This document shows, piece after piece, positions 54,266 to 61,203 of a DNA stretch of 64,000 nt. The stretch is from NCBI GenBank assembly GCA_012735215.1, contig JAAYHX010000020.1, forward strand, positions 1 through 64,000, read 5' to 3'. The stretch is from Tissierellia bacterium. GTDB taxonomy: Bacteria; Bacillota; Clostridia; Tissierellales; Tepidimicrobiaceae. How positions within the stretch are numbered: position 1 is the stretch's first letter; each line of letters opens with the position of its first letter. The translations under genes and the position numbers were made by a program. The notes below the pieces were generated by a model. That model did no database searches. It was given only the letters and a program-made list of their open reading frames with translations, and was not told where the DNA came from.

Positions 54266-55186
54266 ATGTTTAAGGATAAGCTCTCATCTATCATGGCTCA
54301 TGTGGCGATGCTATTGGCTTTAGAATCATACGAGCCAAACAAGCCAGTTGAAAGTATTAAAGAGAAACCAATTGAGATAAAGGTTGATGAAGTTGAAAAC
54401 CATGAAATAGCTATGCCTGACATATCAGGTCCTGTAGAAAACCTGCCCTGGCAATATGATAAAGAATTTTTAAAGGCTACAAAGGAACATAATGCTAATG
54501 TTTTAATGGGAGCTTTTTGTTCTGTCCTTATAGATCCACTACCCGGAGAAGAACACAATGTAATATTAGCTGCTAGTTCAGTTAAGGGAATCCTAGTAAA
54601 GCCCAATGAGATATTTTCTCAGAATAAATCAATTGGACCCTATACAAAGGAAAGGGGTTACCGAGTAGGCACCTCTTTTGCAGGTCCAAATTTAGTGGAA
54701 ACAGAGGGCGGGGGTGTGTGCAAGATTGCTACAACCTTATATAATGTGGCTGTACTATGTGATTTAGAAATAGTTGAAAGACATCATCATTCCATGCCTG
54801 TAAATTATGTACCCCTTGGACAGGATGCCACAGTTGCTTACGGTCACAAGGATTTTCGCTTTAGAAACAATAAGGATTATCCAATACTTATTTGGTCTGA
54901 AATCATAGGCAACAGGCTTTATATTGGTTTTTATGGTCAGGAAAAGGGACCTACAGTAGAGTGGAGCCACAATATTATTAACACTATTAAATATCCAACC
55001 CACTACAGGGAAAATTCCCAACTAAAGGAAGGGGAAAACAGGGTTATTATAAAGGGAATCAATGGAGGTACAGTGGAGTCAAAGGTGATAATTAGATATA
55101 AAGATGGTCAAGTTAAGACAAAAAACCTAGGTATAAGCAGCTACTATCCTCTGCCTGAGCTAATAGAAATAGGGGTAAAGAAATAA
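54266..55186 (+). CDS. VanW family protein
   Basis: This 306-aa protein has a VanW domain with the conserved FSQNKSIGPYTKERGYR, GGGVCKIATTLYN and NKDYPILI blocks (parts shown). It lacks a clear signal peptide, though the start is modestly hydrophobic. VanW proteins are linked to the glycan or peptidoglycan surface and to vancomycin clusters, but the role is not known. ATG 54266 fits the GGAGG at 54255; ATG 54260 is too close. It is followed by convergent recX. Confidence 0.85.
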   Translation: MFKDKLSSIMAHVAMLLALESYEPNKPVESIKEKPIEIKVDEVENHEIAMPDISGPVENLPWQYDKEFLKATKEHNANVLMGAFCSVLIDPLPGEEHNVILAASSVKGILVKPNEIFSQNKSIGPYTKERGYRVGTSFAGPNLVETEGGGVCKIATTLYNVAVLCDLEIVERHHHSMPVNYVPLGQDATVAYGHKDFRFRNNKDYPILIWSEIIGNRLYIGFYGQEKGPTVEWSHNIINTIKYPTHYRENSQLKEGENRVIIKGINGGTVESKVIIRYKDGQVKTKNLGISSYYPLPELIEIGVKK

Positions 55187-55191
55187 GGGTG

Positions 55192-55803
55192 TTATTCTAA
55201 TATATCCTTCAAAACCTTCCTAATGCAGTCATAGGAAAATCCTTTCTGTTCTAAAAAGCGGCCTAATTTTCCATATAGTACTTTCTGGTCATCCCTTTTA
55301 TAGGTTTTCATCTTTTTTATGGCCAAGTCATAGGCTACATGGTATTCGTCTGGATATTCACCTAAGGCATCCTCAATCATTTCCTTTGGGATTCCTTTTT
55401 TATACAGTTCCAATCGGATTTTATTTGGCCCATATTTATTTAGTCTTACTTTATCTTTCATAAAGGATTTGGCATATTGGCTGTCATCTATTAGATTGTA
55501 GTCCCTCAAATAATTAATAGTATCTTTAATTATAGGATCCTCAAAACCATCCTTTAGGAGCTTGTCTATGATCTCCCTAGTGGATCGATTCCTATAGGAT
55601 AATAAGCTTAAGGCTTTATTTCTAGCTTTTAGCTTTTCTTCTTCTAACAGGACCTTTTCAATAAATGTTTGGTCAATTTCCATGTTTTCATGTAAGGCGT
55701 ATTTTAGCTCTATTTCTTTTAGTATTCCGAAGGCAAAATTACCATCTATATAGATATTTACTCTATCAGGATTTTTCTGTGATTCTATTTTTGTAATTAT
55801 CAA
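55192..55803 (-). CDS. recX: Regulatory protein RecX
   Basis: This 203-aa all-helical protein binds RecA filaments and limits their activity. RNRSTREIIDKLLKDG and related three-helix repeats mark the RecX fold, and the C-terminal KLGRFLEQKGFSYD segment belongs to it. It is separate from recA, which is not in the window. It lies convergent with vanW by 5 bp and is preceded by two hydrolase genes on the same strand, 19 bp apart. Confidence 0.9.
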   Translation of the reverse strand: MIITKIESQKNPDRVNIYIDGNFAFGILKEIELKYALHENMEIDQTFIEKVLLEEEKLKARNKALSLLSYRNRSTREIIDKLLKDGFEDPIIKDTINYLRDYNLIDDSQYAKSFMKDKVRLNKYGPNKIRLELYKKGIPKEMIEDALGEYPDEYHVAYDLAIKKMKTYKRDDQKVLYGKLGRFLEQKGFSYDCIRKVLKDILE

Positions 55804-55822
55804 ATTATCACCTACTTTGTTT

Positions 55823-56809
55823 TCATAGAGTTCCAGTAAAAGCTCTTCTTATGAACCTGGTAGTTCTCTCAAGTATGTTTACTGTAGAGATGTCATTGAG
55901 GGTGGTGTCAAAGGAATGGTTACCTTTTTTGTGGACCAAGAGTAAATGTTTTACACCGCACTCCTTCAACTTTTGAACAAACTTAATTGTAGAATTAAAG
56001 GGAACAACAGTATCTAATTTTCCGTGAACTAACAAACAGGGTATCATGTTTTCACTAACCCAGCTGAGTGGTGAGTAGTAACTATATATTTCATCCTTTT
56101 CCTGTGGATTAGCTTTTATGGTTTGTCTAGTTGCAAATTTTGAAAAAATGGACTTATTATCTGAAACAAATATATCCTTCAAATCTGTTGGTGGATAATA
56201 GGCTACTACAGCCTTAATTCCTTCCATTCTGGACTTGTTATTCATCTTGGTGAAATAGGTAGAGTATAGAAGGGACATATGGGCACCTGCAGAAAGTCCC
56301 ATGAGTATTATATTGTCCTTATCTATAGATAGTTTATGGTGATTTTCTTTTACATATTTTAAAGCATCGCTATAGTCTGATAGGATATCTTCCATGCTGT
56401 TTTTATATCCATATCTATAGTCAATGCTTACAACAGCAAAATTCTTTGAAGCTAAATACTTGCACCAGGATACATTATTTGGCTGATTTCTAAAGCCAGA
56501 AATCCATCCCCCACCATGACAGAAGAACACTAAAGGATACTTTTTATTATTACCTGGAAGCCATAGATCCAGCTTTAGCTTTCTGTTTTTTAGTTTTTTA
56601 TAGACAAAAGTTTTACATGAAAAATCCTTGTTAATCTCAATGGGCACTCTGGAAGTGAGGACCTTCCAAGTGTATATTATGGCAGATATGATGAAATAGT
56701 AAATTCCTAAAGTAGCATCTTGTATAGTCAGCAACAGAAAAATTAATATCATGTACAGCTTGTTTATAACAAAAAAGGATCCCTTTATTTTTTCAATAAA
56801 CCTCTCCAT
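55823..56809 (-). CDS. Membrane-anchored alpha/beta hydrolase (HSL/esterase type)
   Basis: This 328-aa protein has two hydrophobic N-terminal segments (14-30 and 33-52) and a hydrolase domain with an oxyanion motif HGGGW (98-102), the nucleophile S173 in GLSAGAH, an Asp in HGKLDTVVPF and a His in KKGNHSFD. It should cleave carboxyl esters; substrate is unknown. It follows the other hydrolase gene on the minus strand, so they form a two-gene unit, perhaps with recX. Confidence 0.85.
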   Translation of the reverse strand: MERFIEKIKGSFFVINKLYMILIFLLLTIQDATLGIYYFIISAIIYTWKVLTSRVPIEINKDFSCKTFVYKKLKNRKLKLDLWLPGNNKKYPLVFFCHGGGWISGFRNQPNNVSWCKYLASKNFAVVSIDYRYGYKNSMEDILSDYSDALKYVKENHHKLSIDKDNIILMGLSAGAHMSLLYSTYFTKMNNKSRMEGIKAVVAYYPPTDLKDIFVSDNKSIFSKFATRQTIKANPQEKDEIYSYYSPLSWVSENMIPCLLVHGKLDTVVPFNSTIKFVQKLKECGVKHLLLVHKKGNHSFDTTLNDISTVNILERTTRFIRRAFTGTL

Positions 56810-56827
56810 ATTATATCCACCTATGTG

Positions 56828-57832
56828 TTATTTTACTAAAGGATTTTCTATCTTTTCTCTGGACAACAATGCTTTCTTTATTTCCTTTTCATTGATGTTT
56901 AACTTGTATAGCATGTATTTTGCAAGAAAGTAGCCAAAGGGCAACCAGTTAACATGACTGATGGGCAGCACTTTTCTATTGGCTCCTTCCATTTCCCAGT
57001 ATAGCAGCTTCCTAGATTCTAAAGAAAGAGTCCTATCAAAATATGCGTCAATGAAGGTTACCTTACTCATGTCTAAAAGATGAGCATAGGCTATGGGGTC
57101 TACTTTAAACAGAGGATGAATGTCTCCATTTATGATTTCTTCTAGGGACATTTTCTTTACCTTTGAAAATTGTTCATTATATACCCTATAAAGTTTTTCC
57201 TTGTTTTCTAAATAATACTCTGTTTTTAATCCCCTGTCAAATAGCCTCCTGGCAAACTTAGTTACAGGAGATTCGTGGATTATCTGGGGCACATGGCCTC
57301 CAGTAGTCATAAATAGAAGATGGTTTATTCTAGTGTCTATAGCTCCTACTATTGTGGATACCATACCTCCTAAGCAGTAGCCTAAGATCATGTTGTTTTC
57401 CTTCCATAGTCCCATTTGTTCCATTAGATCAATGGTGCTTAAGGTATCAACAACTCCATGTTCCCAAAATCTAAACATAATGTCTATATCAGGGAAAAGG
57501 TAGCTTCTGCCACTTACAGAGTTTTCTTCAACCCTGGTGTAGTTTCCTGGCAGTATTAAAATGCCGCTGCAGACCCCTGCACTGGCTAGTAGGGGTCCTA
57601 GTTTTAGTATAAATTTTATATTTCTACTGCCTAAGCCATGAAGGATTATGGTAGAGGCCTTTATTTCATTTTTAGGTTCATATAGATATAGCTCTACATT
57701 TTCAGTGCCAGGGGCGAAATTCTTATACAAGGTATTGAACCTAACATAGCTGCACCTGTAATTTTTTCCTTTAAATATATGGCCTGAAATGTAGTCTATT
57801 TTTTGTTTTGTGTAATTAAAATTGATAATCAT
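56828..57832 (-). CDS. Alpha/beta hydrolase with cysteine nucleophile
   Basis: This 334-aa cytosolic protein has an alpha/beta hydrolase core: ILHGLGSRN oxyanion loop near 63-71, and a nucleophile elbow GYCLGG with C153 in place of Ser. This elbow is typical of dienelactone hydrolases and also of polyhydroxyalkanoate synthases. A His in SHVNWLPFG near 306 could complete the site. Function is not clear; the Cys suggests a thioester or lactone chemistry. It starts the hydrolase-hydrolase-recX unit. Confidence 0.75.
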   Translation of the reverse strand: MIINFNYTKQKIDYISGHIFKGKNYRCSYVRFNTLYKNFAPGTENVELYLYEPKNEIKASTIILHGLGSRNIKFILKLGPLLASAGVCSGILILPGNYTRVEENSVSGRSYLFPDIDIMFRFWEHGVVDTLSTIDLMEQMGLWKENNMILGYCLGGMVSTIVGAIDTRINHLLFMTTGGHVPQIIHESPVTKFARRLFDRGLKTEYYLENKEKLYRVYNEQFSKVKKMSLEEIINGDIHPLFKVDPIAYAHLLDMSKVTFIDAYFDRTLSLESRKLLYWEMEGANRKVLPISHVNWLPFGYFLAKYMLYKLNINEKEIKKALLSREKIENPLVK

Positions 57833-58036
57833 TTTAATTCCCTTTCTAAAGACTTGTTTATCCTATTATTCCATTATATTACCCTAAATAGCAGTTAATC
57901 TTTCAGGATTTATTGCATAAGTTAAGCATATAGGACATTACATATCATTATATCAAAATACTAAGTTGAAAAAGTGTTTTACTTATAGAATAAAGTTGTT
58001 AGAATATAAGTATAAGTGAAAATTGGAGGGAGAGAT

Positions 58037-58486
58037 TTGAAAAAATTTTTTGGTACAATAGGAATGACATTAGGCTCTTGGATTATGTGGTTAGGATTGT
58101 TTGCACTAATATGTCCTTTTTTGTTTCCATTTCCCATGTGGATTGAGTTGAAAAAGTATTTTAATCTAGTAGCCTTTATTTTCCCTTTGGGCTTTGTACT
58201 AAGATATTTTTCTATGTATGATAAGGATTTGTTAGGAAGATTTCCATATTTATTTAAGGATTTATTTTTTATATTAATCTTAGTTGCTGTTCCTTGCGCA
58301 TCAGTGCCTATTACCTATGCTGTATATCAGAGGGAAGGATACTTGGCAATTCTTAAAGGACTTATACTTATTGCCATTGGCATAGTTGGCTACTTCTACA
58401 TGGATTATTACATAAAGGATAAGAAAGGTAAAAAGCATAAGGAAGAAGCAGAGGAAGACTTTGAGGAATACTATGAGGAAGAATAA
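58037..58486 (+). CDS. Small membrane protein of unknown function
   Basis: This 149-aa protein has four hydrophobic segments (about 5-30, 36-55, 72-95 and 102-122) and a charged, acidic C-terminal tail. TTG 58037 is chosen because GGAGGGAG precedes it at proper spacing; the upstream GTG at 58016 includes that site. I do not recognise a family. A terminator follows. Confidence 0.65.
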   Translation: MKKFFGTIGMTLGSWIMWLGLFALICPFLFPFPMWIELKKYFNLVAFIFPLGFVLRYFSMYDKDLLGRFPYLFKDLFFILILVAVPCASVPITYAVYQREGYLAILKGLILIAIGIVGYFYMDYYIKDKKGKKHKEEAEEDFEEYYEEE

Positions 58487-58494
58487 GATCTGGA

Positions 58495-58534
58495 AGCCCT
58501 GATTTCTTAATAATAGGAAATAGGGCTGTTTTTG
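58495..58534 (+). terminator. Terminator after the small membrane protein gene
   Basis: AGCCCT-gATTTC (58495-58506) pairs imperfectly with GGAAAT-AGGGCT (58517-58527 region), followed by GTTTTTG. A usable Rho-independent terminator. Confidence 0.65.
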
Positions 58535-58701
58535 ATTATTTAAATTGAAATATGCTAATCATATGGATAAAAAGCTAAATAGTAGCAGGAGAAGTAATAA
58601 TTTTATCGAATAATAGATAATATAATTATTGTCTTGTGTTAATAATCAAAGTAATGATTGTATTTGGATAGACTATATAGGGACCATTGGAGATGATTAA
58701 T

Positions 58702-59163
58702 ATGTACAGTCCTACCTATGGAAAGGTATCTTATGAAAGAATGATTGAAATAATCAAGGATTTTATAAAGCAGTCTCCCCACAGCAACTATAAGATTTCA
58801 GTTGGCACTGATACCCATAATTTTGATTACACCAAAACAGTAATAGTAGTAGCAATACACAGGGAAGGAAGCGGGGGAATATTTTTCTACGATATCAAAA
58901 ATGTAAAAAAGATAACCAATCTCAACCAAAAAATAATATATGAAACTGAAAACAGTTTAGATCTGGCCACCAAGCTTTCCCAGACTCTACGGGATGAAGC
59001 TATAAATCTCGGTATAAACATTCATGTGGATGTTGGTAAAAATGGCAAGACATCAAAACTCATACCAGAGATAGCAGGATGGATTAAGGCTTGTGGATTC
59101 AACTGTGAGACTAAGCCAGAATCCTATGCAGCTTCCTCTATAGCAGACAAGTATTCTAAGTAG
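58702..59163 (+). CDS. ykuK: YkuK-like RNase H-fold protein (DUF458)
   Basis: This 153-aa protein matches DUF458/YkuK: ISVGTDTHN near 33-41 with the first acidic residue, TVIVVAIH and IHVDVGKNGKTS. The fold is RNase H-like, and a nuclease role is thought possible but is unproven. ATG 58702 has GGAG at workable spacing; upstream in-frame TTG and ATG are less likely. It stands alone before a promoter at 59185. Confidence 0.85.
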   Translation: MYSPTYGKVSYERMIEIIKDFIKQSPHSNYKISVGTDTHNFDYTKTVIVVAIHREGSGGIFFYDIKNVKKITNLNQKIIYETENSLDLATKLSQTLRDEAINLGINIHVDVGKNGKTSKLIPEIAGWIKACGFNCETKPESYAASSIADKYSK

Positions 59164-59184
59164 AAACAAGGGGATCCAAGCAAT

Positions 59185-59212
59185 TTGACATGATACTCCT
59201 GTGTAATATAAT
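59185..59212 (+). promoter_or_regulatory. Near-consensus sigma-A promoter for yibE/F gene
   Basis: TTGACA (59185-59190), a 16-nt spacer and TATAAT (59207-59212), both hexamers perfect, lie 55 bp before the yibE/F start. Confidence 0.8.
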
Positions 59213-59267
59213 GATATAAGGCAGATTTCTTATACTATACATAGCAATATAAAATAGGAGGTTAAAT

Positions 59268-60386
59268 ATGAAGAATAAAGTGTGGATCTTCTTGTTATTG
59301 TTCTTATTAGTTCCCTTAAAAGCCCAAGGGGAATATTTGGAACCTACAGAAATACATATGGAAAGGGCTATTGTTCTTGAAGTTGAGGAAGGAGAGGGAA
59401 CAGAAGATATAGGGGGCATGCCTATAAAAGTACAATATGTAACACTTGAAATCCTAAGCGGTAAGTTTAAAGGAAAGGTCTTTGATACGGAAAATCATTT
59501 GTCCAATAATTTTGCATATGATATATCGGTAAAAGAAGGAGACAAGGTAATTGTAGCAATTGAAGAATATGAAGAGGATCATGTGGAAGTCTATATTTCT
59601 GATTATGCCAGACAGAGCCATATCTTCTATCTGCTAGCCCTGTTCATATTATTAATACTCATAATTGGTAGGAAGAAGGGCTTTAAGGCAGTGGTGACAC
59701 TGACCATTACAGTTCTTGTAATAATAAAGGGCGTATTGCCCTTGATGTTAAGGGGAATGAATCCAATTCCTATCTCCATTGTTGCTTCCATTTTCATTAC
59801 CATAATTACTATTTTTATCATTGCAGGGCTTAATACTAAGAGTATAGCTGCCATTGTTGGCACTAGCAGTGGTGTAATTATTGCTGGACTTATAGCCTAT
59901 TTCGTTGGCAGTCAGGTTAGGTTAACAGGACTGAGCGGTGAAGAAGCCACCATGCTTTTGGTCTTATATGAGGGGGTATTGGATTTTAAGGGTTTATTGT
60001 TCTCAGGAATAATATTGGGAGCCTTGGGAGCCATAATGGACGTGGGAATGTCTATAGCTTCTTCTATAGAGGAAATCCATAATGCAAATAATAATCTTAC
60101 AAAAAGGGAATTATTCAATTCAGGTATGAATGTTGGGAAGGATGTAATGGGAACTATGACCAATACCTTGATATTAGCATATACTGGAAGTTCCATACCC
60201 TTACTGCTCCTGTTTATGGCCAATGAAACATCCTTGATAAAAATTGTGAATTTAGATATTATAGCAACGGAAATAGTTAGATCCCTATCAGGAAGTATAG
60301 GGTTAGTTCTAACCATTCCGCTAACAGCTTTAGTTTCCGCCTTCTTAATAAAGAGAAAAGATTTAAATAAGCAAGATTCAGTTTAA
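59268..60386 (+). CDS. YibE/F family membrane protein
   Basis: This 372-aa protein has a signal segment (4-19), an extracellular domain of about 100 residues (with a TLEILSGKFKGKVF pattern typical of YibE/F), and seven or eight membrane segments. The family occurs in Firmicutes and actinobacteria; transport is suspected but no substrate is known. RBS AGGAGG is ideal and the strong promoter suggests steady expression. It ends at a terminator facing the niacin-type transporter gene. Confidence 0.88.
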   Translation: MKNKVWIFLLLFLLVPLKAQGEYLEPTEIHMERAIVLEVEEGEGTEDIGGMPIKVQYVTLEILSGKFKGKVFDTENHLSNNFAYDISVKEGDKVIVAIEEYEEDHVEVYISDYARQSHIFYLLALFILLILIIGRKKGFKAVVTLTITVLVIIKGVLPLMLRGMNPIPISIVASIFITIITIFIIAGLNTKSIAAIVGTSSGVIIAGLIAYFVGSQVRLTGLSGEEATMLLVLYEGVLDFKGLLFSGIILGALGAIMDVGMSIASSIEEIHNANNNLTKRELFNSGMNVGKDVMGTMTNTLILAYTGSSIPLLLLFMANETSLIKIVNLDIIATEIVRSLSGSIGLVLTIPLTALVSAFLIKRKDLNKQDSV

Positions 60387-60396
60387 TGTAGTAAAT

Positions 60397-60436
60397 AAAA
60401 CCATAATTAATCAAAATTTGGTTAATTATGGTTTTC
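60397..60436. terminator. Terminator between convergent yibE/F and ECF genes
   Basis: AAAACCATAATTAA (60397-60410) and TTAATTATGGTTTT (60422-60435) form a 14-bp perfect stem for both strands. Confidence 0.85.
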
Positions 60437-60456
60437 CTATTTTTAATTAACATTAA

Positions 60457-60963
60457 CTATAATTGATTATGTTTTATATTTGTAAAATTGAAGACCCTTG
60501 CCTTATGAAGAAATTTTACTATAACATAGGAGATAAATCCGTCAGCTAGATGGTGAAGAAAGGTGCCAACTCCAGTTATTAAGAGCAAGTCATATACGTT
60601 AAATCCTATAAATGGCATTACTATGAGAACTTCTAATAACCCATGTAGTGGTCCTGTAACAATTACAGTCTTTGAAAAGGACCAGCCTTTTTTAATAAGT
60701 AATCCGCCCAAAAGACCTACAAATACATGCATGAAAGCCCTGGCACCAATTAATGGCCCTAGATTTAGAAAGAATCCTAAGGCAGATCCAATTCCTGTCA
60801 TTATAGCTACCTCTGGTCCCAATAACATGGATATAAACATGGGGACATGGGCACCAAGGGTTGCTGAAAAGGGTGGAATTATTATTTTGAAAAAGACTGC
60901 AAAGGGTATGACTATGGCGAGGGCAGTAAGTAGGCCAGTTATAGCAAGTTTTCTAGTTTTCAT
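60457..60963 (-). CDS. ECF transporter S component, probably niacin (NiaX-like)
   Basis: This 168-aa integral membrane substrate-binding unit has five to six helices and works with a shared EcfA-EcfA'-EcfT module encoded elsewhere. The LGAHVPMFISMLLGP stretch and the C-terminal HHLADGFISYVIVKFL fit S components of the niacin/small vitamin type. The RBS is TAGGAGGT. A NiaR-like palindrome lies just upstream, supporting a niacin role. S component is firm; niacin is likely but not certain. Confidence 0.75.
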   Translation of the reverse strand: MKTRKLAITGLLTALAIVIPFAVFFKIIIPPFSATLGAHVPMFISMLLGPEVAIMTGIGSALGFFLNLGPLIGARAFMHVFVGLLGGLLIKKGWSFSKTVIVTGPLHGLLEVLIVMPFIGFNVYDLLLITGVGTFLHHLADGFISYVIVKFLHKARVFNFTNIKHNQL

Positions 60964-61015
60964 GTTCAGTACCTCCTAAGACAACATAATATAATATAAA
61001 GATAGCAGATGTATA

Positions 61016-61037
61016 TACACATGTCAATATAGGTGTA
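61016..61037 (-). promoter_or_regulatory. Candidate NiaR operator upstream of ECF S component
   Basis: TACACATGTC-AA-TATAGGTGTA is a 22-bp imperfect palindrome 53 bp upstream of the S-component start. Its half-sites resemble the TACACCTGTC pattern I recall for NiaR (YrxA), the niacin-responsive repressor. The outer arms extend the symmetry (61010-61043). Confidence 0.4.
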
Positions 61038-61130
61038 TATGCAAATTATACATATATTTTAAATTAATTTGCCCATATATTAACCATTTATTATTAATAG
61101 GGAAGTAGAGCTTGCTAAATCTTTTATAAA

Positions 61131-61159
61131 TTGTAAAATTAGCTCATTAATAGTATAAT
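61131..61159 (+). promoter_or_regulatory. Sigma-A promoter for UPF0182 gene
   Basis: TTGTAA (61131-61136), a 17-nt spacer and a perfect TATAAT (61154-61159) lie 45 bp before the UPF0182 start. Confidence 0.7.
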
Positions 61160-61203
61160 GAAAGCAAAATTACCTTATCTATTTGCTGGGAGGAGATGGG
61201 CCT

